Shown here piece by piece: positions 50,804-63,000 of a stretch of DNA of 64,000 nucleotides. Source of the stretch: Cranoglanis bouderius (Eukaryota; Chordata; Actinopteri; Siluriformes; Cranoglanididae); assembly GCA_023630585.1 (NCBI GenBank), contig CM042562.1, forward strand, positions 6,530,684 to 6,594,683, read 5' to 3'. The position numbers were made by a program, and so were the translations under genes. The first letter of the stretch is position 1; the number at the start of each line of letters is the position of its first letter. Below the pieces are notes generated by a model. The model was not told the DNA's origin and made no database searches. It saw nothing but the letters and a program-made list of their open reading frames with translations.

Positions 50804-53800
50804 ATGGCAGAGCTACACATTGAAGCGAACGCGGGCGGCCTCATGGAGCAGAGCGAGCACCGGGAGACCCGCGGCTCCGTTAGCATGCGCCTCCCGTCGC
50901 CCAGCTTCGTTCTTCCAGCTCGGAGCGGTTCTGCCAGTCCGGGCCTGTCTGCGTCCAGAGCTGTGTTCGGCTTCCCGATGAAGAGCAGCCCCACATCCCC
51001 ATCAGAGTCCACAGAGAAACCGGGGTCCCGGTGGGTCCGGCTTAATGTCGGGGGCACCTACTTCATCACAACCAAACAAACCTTATGCAGGGATCCCAAA
51101 TCCTTCCTGTACCGACTCTGTCAGGAAGATCCGGATCTGGACTCAGATAAGGTGAGCTTTCAGTATTCAGCTTTTTAGGAGATGCTTGCTTTATGCGTTT
51201 CCAGTTCGGTTTTAAACGACATGCCGTGCACATTTTTTTTTCTTTTTAAACATAAAGGCTTTATATGCATACTCGTGTATGTGTTAGTGACATGAATAAT
51301 TTATTTTGCTCATAGAGTGCATACTACCACATCTAGGCTAGATCAGATATACACATTTCCCCTGAGAATCCCCTCAGAGCTATGCATTCCAGCAGATACA
51401 ACTCTTACAAGCAGATCCTAAAACTGTGCTTGATCAGAAATCAAGCAGGTATAAGGTCAGAAGGGGATTTTTATTATGCAGACATTAAATAAACCCATTA
51501 TTATTCCATCATTATCTATAATTAATAGCGCGCAACCTATTTAGCTAAACTTGTCCCACTTCTGTGCCTTTCTTCCTCTTCTGCGCTTCTGCGTTTAGCT
51601 CTATTTAGGTCAAGGAGCAGGGAAATGACATGAACTGAAATGTACCCGTATAACCAAGTGCAGAGTGTCTGCAGATATCCAGTTACTTTAGGATATTAAA
51701 ATCCAATTTAAAACATCTTGTTTGCAGTAGGAATACACTATATAAACACCTTTCACAATGACACACTTATAAATTCAAATACAGAACTACAACACGGAAG
51801 TCACACCATCAAACGGGTCAGAATTTGCTGTTCTTCAGTCACTTTTAGTCCGAGTTTCCCATACTGGCGTGCCTTTTTCTATAAGGTATATTTAACACTT
51901 GCGACCCGGCCTTGTTTGAGTGATCTGTATGATCCAGTATGTGAGGCATGATTAAATGCTTTCCAAAAACATTTAACGATATATAAACAAAATTATAAAA
52001 ATGACCACAGGTAAAAAAATAAATAAATAAAATGTTTAACGTGAAATCTAAGGACAGTTTCAACGTAATGCTTACCGAGGTCTTGACTAATATAAATACA
52101 GCGTAAGTAAGACTTTTATGTAAAGCATTTGTAATAGATACTATACTAGACAGTGCTGTTAAAATAAAGTCTAACGTGTCAGGCGTGACTCCTGCTGCAA
52201 AGATAATAATACTCGATATTGGGTGGATGTGTTTTTTTTTTTTGTATGTGATCATAACACGTTGTTTTTCCACACAGGATGAGACAGGAGCTTTTTTGAT
52301 CGATAGAGACCCCACATACTTTGGACCTATCTTGAATTACCTGAGGCACGGAAAGCTGATCATCAACAAGAACCTTGCAGAGGAGGGTGAGATAGTGTGT
52401 GTTCTGTGTTTGTTGTATCAGAATAACAGTGTGCTATGGGCTTTCTTTTAGGGACTGTTTTTTGTGTAGAGAGAGAGAGAACACAAAGTGCAGGAATGGT
52501 GGCTGCATTAAGTGTTTCATCGTTGTTGGGTAAAGCGTGCCCAAAGCATGCTGTTTGTTATTCTAATTCAAACCTGTTTGTTGATATTTCATGATATAGG
52601 AGTTCAGCAGACTCAATTACTCTTTGCTGCTCGAGTAATTAGTAAAACGTGACTGGACATGTTATGTTACGGTGGTGTGATGTGGCCCAGCGCAAAGCTG
52701 AGTTGATTGTTTTCCAATAACAGCCTGAAGTGTTTTAGCCCTCTTATACTACAACAATATTTTTTTTATTTATTAAAACTAACATTAAAAAAAAATTATT
52801 AAAGATTGACACATTATACTAGATGGGACCCAAAAATTCCTGGAATTCCAATGTGCCGTAAGCGATTTTACAGTGAAGTGCTTAGGCATCTGTGGGAAAG
52901 TATCGGGAAACAACGTCCGGAGAAGTGGTGCACCAAGAACTGGATCTTGCACCATGACAATGCACCTGCACACACTGTGTTGTCAACCAAGGAGTTTTTA
53001 ACCAGAAACAATGTGGTTATCGCTTCACATCCACTGTATTCGCAAGATCTCGCTCCCTGTGACTTTATTGGACTGTAGGGGAAAAGATTCGCTACGTTGA
53101 AGAAATCCAGAAGAAAAAAAAATCTCAGGAGGCTCTAGATATGATGACAAAAGATGAGTACAGGAGATGTTTCCAGGAATGGGAGAAATGCTGGGACAGG
53201 TGTGTTACATCACAAGGAGAGTACTTTGAAGGGGATTAAATGAGAAATGCTGTAAGTTTGATAACAATATATTTTTTTTGTTTGTTTTTGTTTTAAACAG
53301 TTCCAGGAATCTTTGGGTCCCTCCTTGTACATTTGATCTGTTTTAATGTTGTGGAACAGCTGCAAAACAAGTGATCACGGACTGTACAGCCGTAAACAGT
53401 CGTTCCCTCTCCAGCCACTCTTTCTTTCCTTTAAAGTTGATAAGACAAAAAAAAAAAGCAGCATGTCATGGTACCAAGAAGCCACAAAGCCCTCCGACCT
53501 GAAGACTCAACGAACATCCTCACCTGTGATTTGCTGACGATGGAGAAATCTTCCAAAACATCTCCTCACAGAAAACGTCACATTGATTGCACATGGATTT
53601 TAAGTCCATTTGTCAGTCTCTCCAGGATGTTGTGATTGCAGAATTTAAGGCAAAATCCAGCAAACTCCACAATATTCATAGGAACTTTTTCTAAATTACC
53701 AAATTTTCTGCAGATCTGGGCCAGGACGTGTCATGTGACGTCATCACAACACGCATTCAGGCAAAGCCTGCTTCGATTCACGTGCGTCGAACATGAGTAC

Positions 53801-56800
53801 AGTTAAAAGTTTTCATTTACCAACAAACATCACTGTGAAAGACCGTGCAAAACAATTTCATGCAGTTGCGGCAATTCAAGTAGTTTTCCACAAAAAAGTT
53901 ACATCGCAAATTTTGGAGAGAAAAAAACAACGCAGCAAAATCAAGTATTTTTGGCTGCAACAATCGCGAGAAAAATTTCTGCGAAACCCTGTACAGACTG
54001 ATTTATGTGGCATGTCTGCATACAAGTCTCTGTGAATGAGCTATTACTATAGAAAGCTATATCATATTATAACCAGGGCACTAATGTAAACCTGGTAGTC
54101 GAACTACTGTCGGAGCCATGCTTTTATTTAAGAAAAAAATATCAACACCTTCAGATCAGTCAGACTAAAGAATTCGAATGCAGTATGGCCTAAACATTTT
54201 AACGCATTGTTTTATCTTGGGCACAGTAAACTGTCAGTGATCTATAAAACATGTTGCTGAAGATTTTTGTTAATTGCAAGATGCTTACTTTACATTTTAA
54301 GGAATGAGATAAGTAAAGATTGCCAGTGGTAGCATTCCTCCACTTCTTGAATTGTCTTACAAAAAAAAAAAAAAAAAAAAAAACTTACAATGCTGTCCAT
54401 TCTGGCTCCTGCAGGTGTTCTAGAGGAAGCTGAGTTTTACAACATTGCGTCATTGGTGAGGCTGGTAAAGGAGAGGATACGAGACAATGAGAACAGGACG
54501 TCTCAGGTGTGTGAGAACGAAGCCAGGATGAAGGGTGCTTTGTGAGCTTGTTTTTTGGCAGGTCAGCTGAGAAAGTGGATTAAGTCCCAGAGCTGGATTT
54601 TGAGTTAGCAGTTTACAAATTGCACCATCAGGTCTTTATGATAAGGAGCATGCCCCCTCTCTTTAAGCTTTGTAATCAATTAAGGGAAAAATAACTGACA
54701 ATTGGTGTACATTAGACAAGTATTTTCCTAACCCGCAGAATAATTAACTAATAATGGTATAAAAACCCAACCAAACAGAATGTAACAGTATGTAGAGGGG
54801 ATATTTAGCCAGACCTTAAGTACTGTTTCACTGCTTTCATTACTTTATTCTTGCCTCTCTTATTCTATCTCGGTGTTTAATAACTTGTTTTGTTTTTTAC
54901 TTGTACAATGACATATTTTTCTGTGTGGATTGTGGTTTGTAAAAAAGGATCTTTGTATTTTCAGGGTCCAGTGAAACATGTGTATCGTGTACTTCAATGC
55001 CAAGAAGAGGAACTCACTCAAATGGTCTCCACAATGTCTGATGGGTGGAAGTTTGAACAGGTGAGCTGCCTTTGTGTCTGCTCGACCCTTTAATTAGTGT
55101 TTTTTTTTGTTTCTTTGTTTGTTTGTTTTTTGTATGGACCTGTTTAACCGTAGCACAGGTCACACGGAATAGCACACTGCCATTCTGAACATACAGTCAT
55201 GTGGTAAAAATAAGTACACCCCATGGAAATCGGTGGCTTTTTTGAGATGTTTGGACAAGCAAACATTTGATCCTCTTTGAAACAGCGCCTATTAATAAAG
55301 GTGATGCACTCTATCAAATGACACATAAAATTGACATTTTGTATTAATTTTCACAATTAAAACAAACAAACAAACAGATCAGTCACATGAAAAATGTAAG
55401 TACACCCCTACATTTATCACACCGTCAAATCAGTAAAATTAGAATCAGGTGTTCAAGATTGGGTGCCAGTGATTAGAACCTGCTTAGGGAGTGCAGGTGG
55501 AACCTGTATTATTTATACCCCTCTCACATCTAGTGTTCCCTTTGTTGTGGATGCCTATGAGTCTGGCAAGGGATTTAAAAAGATCTCCAAATTATTTGAA
55601 ATACATCATTCCACTGTAAAGAAAATAATCTACAAGTGGCGCAGATTTCAAATGACCGTTTGATGCAAAAAGAAGTCTCCAAGAACCCCAAAATTTAATC
55701 ACATGATCTGCTAGTAAGTCTTGCAACTGTTGGTGTCAAAGTACATGCTTCTACAAATAGAAAGAGACTGCACAAATTTGACCTGCATGGGAGCCGTGCC
55801 AGAAAAGAGCCTTTGCAATTTTACAGTTTGCCAATGAGCATATAGGTAAAGACCAGGCCTTCTGGAATAATGTGTTCTGGACAGAAGAATTAAAGATAGA
55901 GTTGTTTGGCCACAGTAACAGCAGACATGTTTGTCGCAGACCAAAGACAGCTTTTCAGGAGAAGCACCTCATACCAACTGTGAAGCACGGTGGTGGAAAT
56001 ACTATGGTTTGAGACTATGAATTCTGCATCGTATCATAGAGTGCTTGAAGATAATGTGAGGCCATCTGTCCAAAAATTTAAGTTGAACTGAAAGTGGACC
56101 TTTCAACAGGATAATGATCCTACGCACATTAGCAAATCTGCCAAGGAATGGCTCAAAAAGAAGAAATGGAGGGTTGAGAGAAATGGAATGGCCTAGTCAA
56201 AGCCTGAAGTTGAATCCCATTGAAATGTGGGGGATTTGAAACTCAAACATCTTGCAGTCAAAAGAATATTGCATGGAAGAGTAGTCAAAAATTCCAGCAA
56301 GCCGATGTCAGAGACTGATGGACAATTATGCAAAATGCTTACAAGTTATTTCTGCTAAAGGAGGCAATCCTAGCTTCTCAGGCCAAGGGTGTACTTATTT
56401 CTTCCACAGAAAAATATCACATCTATTGATATTTCTGATGAATAAATGATTGGAAAAGATCATTTTCCTTGTGGTTTTGTTCAAGCATATCAACTTTATT
56501 AATAGGCACTGTTTCAAAGATGATCAAATGTTTGCTTGTCCAAGTATGTCAAAAAAAAAGGCAACAATTTCCATGTGGTGTACTTATTTTTTTCACATGA
56601 CTGTATAGCCCCCCCATTCAGTAACTTGGTTTGTTAACCTTTTTTTTTTTGTAATCTTCTTAACTTTTTCTTTATTATTCCCTTGGTAGTGGCATTTACT
56701 CAGTAAATGCACAGCTGTAATTTCAGTCTAAGTGAATTGTGCTTTAATTAGGTAAATGATTGAACAGGGTGGTTACTCATCTATTCATTCACTCTGAAGA

Positions 56801-58630
56801 ACTGCAAAGCTCTTGTAAAGCCTTTAAGGTTTAGATTGTTGTTTTTCAGATTTCAAGCATGCATATGCCGTAAATTAGTTTGTGACGTCTGTTTTTGCAG
56901 TCTGTATGAATTATTTGTATTTCATCTCCTTGCATTTATTTAGAGAAATCTTTATCTATGATGCCATGAGTTTTTATTGATTTAACTTGTCTATTTTTCT
57001 AGCTCATAAGCATTGGATCCTCTTACAACTACGGAAATGAGGACCAAGCAGAGTTTCTGTGTGTGGTTTCCCGGGAACTCAACAATTCCACTAATGGGAT
57101 TGTTATTGAGCCAACTGAGAAGGCTAAGGTGAGATCAAAGTTAAAGTGTATGTTTATCATTTAGATTTTTTTCAAATAGATCTGCTCAAAATCAGATCAT
57201 TTTTAGATTAGGGCTGCAGCTATTGATCATTTTTATAATAGCTTATCAACAAATTTTTATTTCCAAATTTTTATACCTAATTGCTTAGTTGGGTTAATTT
57301 ATAAATAAATATGACAAACAAAAAATATTTCTTTAGAAATTAATATAACATGACTGACTACAAGACAACATTACTAACATTTATCAGACAGCCTGTCATG
57401 GCATGAGAATGTTATCAACTGCTTATGTTGACACCCCCCCACAACCCAAAAATGAGACAACATAAATTTATGGTATTCTGAATCATTTTTAATGTGTGGA
57501 ATCAACTCCAAAGCTTTGGGTTTGACTCTTAGTGTTCAATGCCTAGAATCAGAGAATCGACTCTTTTTGAGAATGACTCCCAAAGACTTTGTTGTAAACC
57601 GAAAGCAGATTGGTGACCTGATTACTTGACACACAACATTAAAATATTTATTGCATTCATATTTATTAAGAAAATGAAATGATGTTGCATTTATTAGTGA
57701 AAGAAACAAAATAATAGTTCAATTGCTTAGAAGCTAATTGAGTTGAATAGCTTCGCTGCTGATCAACGCTGCATAATGAACATTCTAATCCACATAAATG
57801 CATTATTAAGACAGGACATTGATTATGAATGAAATATGCAAACGCCAAAGGAAAATATGGAAAATTAAAGGACCACTGTGTAAACGGGTTTATTTGAGTA
57901 AATCAATTAAGTAAGTCAATTTTCAACCCTTCAAAATCGTCATTAAAAAAAAACTACTGACTTTTTTTTGGCCAACATAGCAGGAGATAATGTTTTGATA
58001 TAGTGTAGGAAAGATAAATATGACCATAAATTTGTGATCCAGTTGGACAACCAAATAAGGTAGGGCAACACACTTTCACTGTAACTCACACTGGCCATAA
58101 ATGAGTGGCTATGGGTTAAATTATTCCTCACCTCAAAACACTATAAGCTTCGGCAGACCCTCGAGTGTAATATAAGCTATTCATGTACTTTGGATATCAG
58201 CACCATTTTCCATCAAATGCATTTTCAGTTTAAATGAAGGGAACTAATGCATACCACAGCACACTTCATAACAACTAACTGATAACAGAAATTGTTGCAT
58301 CATTCATTAGAGCACATTAACATCAAATGTATATTCTATGATATTTACCATCCAAAAATGTTTAACGATTGTAATATAAAATTGGCTGTATCTCAAACCC
58401 CATATCAGAGGTTGCTATAAAACACATGAGAAATCAGTTGACCATGGCATCAGTATATTGTTCTTCTGGTCAACCAAACCACTAGCACATAAAATATAGG
58501 AGTTTTTCATCATCAGATTTATTCAACTGTTATCTTTTCTTTCGATCCATTTATGGTCCACGCTATGTTGATTTACTGGCTGATTTTACCTTTCACACAG
58601 ATCCTTCAGGAGCGAGGTTCCCGGATGTGA
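50804..58630 (+). CDS. kctd2: KCTD2, BTB-domain adaptor
   Basis: KCTD2 belongs to the KCTD2/5/17 group: pentameric BTB proteins that act as CUL3 ubiquitin-ligase adaptors. Six coding exons: 50804-51151, 52278-52386, 54415-54506, 54965-55060, 57003-57128, 58601-58630, all with AG/GT borders and matching phases. They give 801 nt, 266 residues (human KCTD2 about 263). Residues 1-74 are a Ser/Pro-rich, poorly conserved leader; the BTB fold begins at SRWVRLNVGGTYF (about 75) and runs through DETGAFLIDRDPTYFGPILN. The C-terminal domain has GPVKHVYRVLQCQEEELTQM and IGSSYNYGNEDQAEF, ending KAKILQERGSRM. RIRDNENRTSQGP and SRELNNSTNGIVIEP point to KCTD2 and not KCTD5. The first ATG in context (gcATGg) is used. 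Introns host several transposons. Confidence 0.97.
52819..53327 (+). mobile_element. Mariner-derived element, transposase C-terminal part
   Basis: TA-flanked inverted ends: ctagatgggacccaaaaatt at left, and in complement caaggagggacccaaagatt at right. The plus-strand reading retains KRFYSEVLRHLWESIGKQRP, then HHDNAPAHTVLSTKEFL and HPLYSQDLAPCDF. The Asp of HHDN and the Asp of PCDF are separated by 34 residues, the DD34D spacing of mariner. The N-terminal half, with the first catalytic Asp, is deleted, and a stop follows CDFIGL. Dead copy inside kctd2 intron 2. Confidence 0.85.
53614..54000 (+). mobile_element. Short TIR element with KDxAKQF-type ORF remnant, copy B
   Basis: Begins cagtctctccaggatgttgt and ends gcgaaaccctgtacagactg, an imperfect inverted pair. 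Internally it matches the reverse complement of 33040-33395 along most of its length, for example aaactccacaatattc and aacatgagtacag. It contains MSTVKSFHLPTNITVKDRAK. It lies in kctd2 intron 2. Confidence 0.55.
54360..54383. repeat. Poly-A run
   Basis: About 24 A, 31 nt upstream of the kctd2 exon 3 acceptor. Confidence 0.9.
55194..56603 (+). mobile_element. Tc1-like transposon, decayed, kctd2 intron 4
   Basis: Long inverted terminal regions: cagtcatgtggtaaaaataa at left, and in complement cagtcatgtgaaaaaaataa at right, with a second shared block (gtttggacaagcaaacattt / tgatcaaatgtttgcttgtc) and flanking TA. The plus-strand transposase is in pieces: FKKISKLFEIHHSTVKKI (helix-turn-helix) near 55.6 kb, tryptophan-rich middle fragments near 55.9 kb, QQDNDPTHISKSAKEWLKKK near 56.1 kb, then a remnant of the SPxxNPIE motif. 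Frameshifts and stops make it inactive. It is a different family from the copies at 10.8 and 18.8 kb. Confidence 0.88.
57500..57575 (+). repeat. Copy of a short interspersed repeat also at 31.9 kb
   Basis: Matches the reverse complement of 31905-32000 (caactccaaagctttgg, caatgcctagaatcagagaa). A weaker gagtcgactctttctattcc-like fragment at about 18035 may be related. Confidence 0.6.
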
Positions 58631-61600
58631 GGAGACCTTCTTAGCTGTGTTGACGCAGATCTCCCCCCTCTCCCCTCTTCTCCTCTAGTCTCCCTTCTTT
58701 AACCATACAGCTGACTCCATCAGCTCACATGGCTGCCCTTCCTTTCTATCACCCTCCTCCCTTGTGCCTTTCCACAGTGGGGGTGTCCCCCCTCCCTGCA
58801 GTGCTGCAACATTGCCCATCCAGCACCATCACCTGAGGTCACTGCTGTTATCAAAAATTTAAAAATGCTACAAAGTTAGTTGATCCGTGTTGATGCGGGA
58901 CTCACCATGATGACTAGGGAGGAGTCCAAGTAAGATTTTCGAGGTCCGTCACTATAACAACTAATGTAGTCATCCACAATGCCTCGGAACTTGATCATTA
59001 ATCGCCTTCATATCCTCGTCATAATTATCTATAGACTATGTCATTGCTGGCATGCTAGTTGCAAGGAATGCCTGTGCCCTGGTCAGCTAGGCTGTGTTTC
59101 CATCATCAGAATCTCCTCAGGACTTCCAGGGGTGCAAAAAAGTAGACAAAACAGAATTGTTTGCCCCCCTACACCCTTCTCATAGCAAGCGCATTGACTC
59201 ACTGTGTAAAACTGAGCGAGTGTATGAGTGAATATCAGCAGCAACACTCACTCGTTATCATTTCAGTGTCTACCACAGCCTGGCTTGGCCTTTGAACATG
59301 CAGAGCCATTTGTTTTCAGTTTGTAGTGTATCTTATAATTTCCCTGTTCTCATTTGACCCACCCGAGTTCATTGACAGGAATCGGATGTTCCAGGTCATG
59401 CTGGAGGTGTTTATTCACTCCTCCTAACATGGACACATCAAAAAGAAACATGCAATGTTGGTGGCTTGTAAAGATCATGAATATGGTTGTATTACAATAG
59501 AGGCTGTTATAAAAGTTGTTTATGTATCGTAACGGTCACATTTGACTGGGGAAGCTTATGAATCAACTCATGCTCCTAGTCTACTTTGTCCAGTGCCTCG
59601 TCACTTGTATGTAAATTTTTGTGTTGTGTTCTCCCTCTGGCTATTCATATGTGACTGGAAAACTAGACACTCCATAGTCTTATTTCATACTATTTCTCAA
59701 GAATAGTTTTGTTTCTCTTTAAGTGCATCAGTTTTTGTCTTGTCACAAATGAGCTCAATGAGACTGTTGATGGACGACATGCTCAAATTATTTAAGTCAT
59801 GGCAGAACTCTGTTCTGTTAAATGATTTTTTTTTTTTTTTTTTTTTTTGACTTAGTAAGTTCAGCTCTAGCACTCCATAGAACTCTATCGCTAACTCTAT
59901 TTTGGCTGTTTAACTGTTTCTATCTCATATTTAAAATAAAATAAAAACGTTAGATAAGTTGTAGTGGAATAGCAGTGAATGTTAAGGGCTCTATTTTACA
60001 TGGATTGAGATGCTTGCCCTCATGTCAAAAATCTTGTATTACTTCAGGTAAACTGTGCTTCTTTCATATTTTGACATCAGAGCCAGTATTTGGTCCTGTT
60101 TTACACTGAATTGCCCTCATTGTTTGATATTTAGCCAGTTAAGACTTTCTAAATCAAATTACACTCCCTTAAAAGTTATCTGCTAGGAACAAGTGTGCGT
60201 CATGATCTTCTGCCAGTATTTTAAGATAAGATTCTTGTTCAGGATCACATAGAATGTAAGACTGCATGCTTTGATGATTGTTTCAATGTCCATTGAAAAG
60301 CAGCTGATGGCTGTCACAGGCAGCATGTCAATGTGATGTTTTTATTTTTTTTATTTTTTTTGGTCTTAAGTGCACATTTAAAAGCACAAATAATTTTTTT
60401 GTCCCCTGCTATAAAAAGTGAAGCAAAGGAGAAGGGGTTGCCAAAAAAAACATGCTCCATGTTTCAGTCTTTAAACTTTCACTTTGATTTTACAATGCAG
60501 AATTTTGTCAGAGGGATAATTTGTCAGAAGGCAAATCTATTTAGCCCAGTAGAAGTGTTCCTTATCCCTTCTTGCATTTAGACACTTAGAATTTGGCCCG
60601 ATTTCCACTCCTAACAATAATCTGAGTTGATGAAATGCATCCCGTGGAGTGTTTCTTTTTGTTCAGCCACAATTGTTTATTATTGAAGTTTTCATATTGA
60701 GTGTCTGAGCTATAGATCTCCCTGCTGCAGGAAAGTAAGATTTGATTTTCACCATTGTGTTTGTTTAATGACTCATGCAAAATAAGGTGGGTTGGGGTTA
60801 CTGTCTGTTTTGATCATATACAAGGCAAAATCAGCTGTGTCTATACTCTGTACCATACACCGATGTTCTTTGTACCACTGTCAGTGTCTAATGTTGTGCA
60901 CAGCATTTCTTAAGATTTCCCTTCGTACAGGGTTCTTAAGACAAATGCCTGGCTAAGTCGGTGTATAATGGTCCCTTGTTTCAGAGTCTGTGTGCATTTA
61001 GTTCAGGTTGGCTTTTCACATTTTCATTGTGCCAGTGTAACTGGTTAATGTTTTTACTCCCATCCTAAAGAAACATTTAGTTTGCACCCTTAATCTTTTA
61101 CTTGCACTTTAATTATGTCTGTGTCTTAAACTTTCTGTTAAACAGCAGAGACATGGAGAAATGTCATGTCAGTACACGTTACGTTAGGTCATTTATAAAA
61201 ACAATTATGTAACGTTTCTCTAATTAATGGGAGGATTTTGTAAGATTTGTGTATCATAAAGACATTGGAGCATGTAGTCCCATTGAATTATAGATTTATT
61301 TTCCATGTTCAATTTTCCTCTCCCGTTTCTTTCTTTCTTTTTTCTTTTTTGTCAAACGGAGCAAAAAATGTTTAATGTAGAAGGGAAAAAACCTTCACAG
61401 AGATTATTTGGTGTTCTGTCAATCTGTGGGGAGGGAGGGGGACTGTGTTTCTTGGTATGTGAACTTGAAAGCATGCATTGTGTTAGAGTATATAATATTC
61501 TATACTGGGACTTTGTCTAGCCTTGTGGTAGTGTAGGGGTAAAATGGTGCATGGACAGTTTTTCAAAGAGTCTGGATGCCATGTGCAAGGGGAAACTTTC

Positions 61601-61980
61601 AGTCAGTCAGTTCGCAACTCCTGTTTGTGTTTCATTTTGTTTTGTCCAAACCTATCTGGATAAAATATTTAGCACAAAATGGACATTTAGAAAGTGACCA
61701 ATTGGTCAGGAATGCAGACCTGTCGTATTTGTTCACATTAAAGTCTGCCATAATAGTCTGCATCACCTGCATGCTGGGATATACAGTACATACACATGTG
61801 TGCATGTGGGCACACATACCAAGAAAGGCATTTAAACTTGTATTGCAAACCTGCTCCTTACACCAGATGTTTTGAATGTGTTAAGTTATCGACTGTATTG
61901 ATGTCATGTGTGACCTTTTGTCTAAACAAAGTTTGTGGAGCTAAGTGTTCTGGAAATGAATAGTCTTGGTCAGATTGTCC
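58631..61980 (+). other. kctd2 3'UTR and downstream flank
   Basis: Sequence after the kctd2 stop codon. A first AATAAA lies at 59935-59940, about 1.3 kb downstream, and is the best visible polyadenylation candidate. A poly-T run is at about 59828-59849. Longer 3'UTR forms may extend further. No other gene is recognised up to 62.2 kb. Confidence 0.45.
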
Positions 61981-61984
61981 TTTA

Positions 61985-62015
<31 letters not shown>

Positions 62016-62026
62016 CATATATATAA
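61985..62026. repeat. (AT)n microsatellite
   Basis: Imperfect AT repeat of about 40 bp, ending near the L1-type fragment. Confidence 0.85.
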
Positions 62027-62234
62027 AAATTTTGTTTGTTTTTTAAATGTCATCTGATGCAGTTTCTTTCAATGTACAGATTGCAATGAGGGGAAAAAAA
62101 AGAAAATGTCAGATTTTTATTATAAAATGTATGTGTTTGAGGCTTCTGGTAGCGCGCAAACTGATGGCTGTGTGAGAAAACTGCTCTCCCGACAAAAACT
62201 TCCTAAAAGCCCTTAATTATTCAAATACTCACTA

Positions 62235-63000
62235 AATTTTGACATAGAGCATTGCAATGGAAAGTGGGGCAAGGATGGAAACCAGGGCAAGACAAAGGAA
62301 AATCCCAGGCCATCGAGATGAGGGAGAGTCTTTGGAGGAATTGGGCGAAACTGATCCTGCCGCTAGTCGACATGCTAACATTGAGGGGGAAAATTAGCTT
62401 GGTGAGAATACTCGAAGAGCTAAGAATATTCAGAAACGAAAACAACGAAAAACTGGCAGACATTACAGAAGATTTAAATAACCCTAACAAGTGGATGGAG
62501 GAAGCCAAGAGTCGTATCGTGGAGGCTGAGGAACAAATACAACAGATGTGGGAGGTGCTGTCTGAACTGCTCAAACTTCAGGCCCAGCTTGAGACTAAAT
62601 TCACAGATCAGGAGGGTAGGTCCAGGTGGGATAACATACGGACTACCGGAGGGCAGCGAAAACGGCTCATCAACCATCAACTTCATTGAAGAACTACTGA
62701 AGAATGGGCTGGGGCTTGACCCATCAACAGACTTGCATATTCAGAGGGCTCATAGAGCTTTGGCACCGAAACCCACGGACACCACAAGACCGCACTCCAT
62801 CATCGTCAAATTCCTGAGCAATAAAACAAAAGAAGAAATTCTGAGGCAGGTATAGAAAAAAGGAGGACTGAAATGGAACAGTGCTCGAATTACATGTGAC
62901 CATGGTTACCCCCCAGATGTACTAAAAAATGCAAAGAATATGCACAGGCAAAAAAAGCACTGAAGGAAAAAAAGATCAGGTTCGAGACTCCATATCCGGT
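62235..63000 (+). mobile_element. L1-type LINE ORF1 remnant
   Basis: Two overlapping frames carry the pieces of an L1-like ORF1 protein. The first has a coiled-coil stretch (EDLNNPNKWMEEAKSRIVEA, EEQIQQMWEVLSELLKLQAQ). After a frameshift near 62.62 kb comes the RNA-recognition-like region INFIEELLKNGLGLDP, IQRAHRALAPKP, SIIVKFLSNKTKEEILRQ. Further residual text reads KKGGLKWN and DHGYPPDVLKNAK around 62.86-62.95 kb. ORF1 of L1 elements is an RNA-binding chaperone. ORF2 is absent and several frame breaks show it is dead. The right boundary abuts a DIRS-like element. Confidence 0.85.

Noticed and set aside
62252..62855. Novel coiled-coil host protein
   Set aside because: Residues following the coiled coil match L1 ORF1 order and the frame is broken; it is a retroelement remnant.
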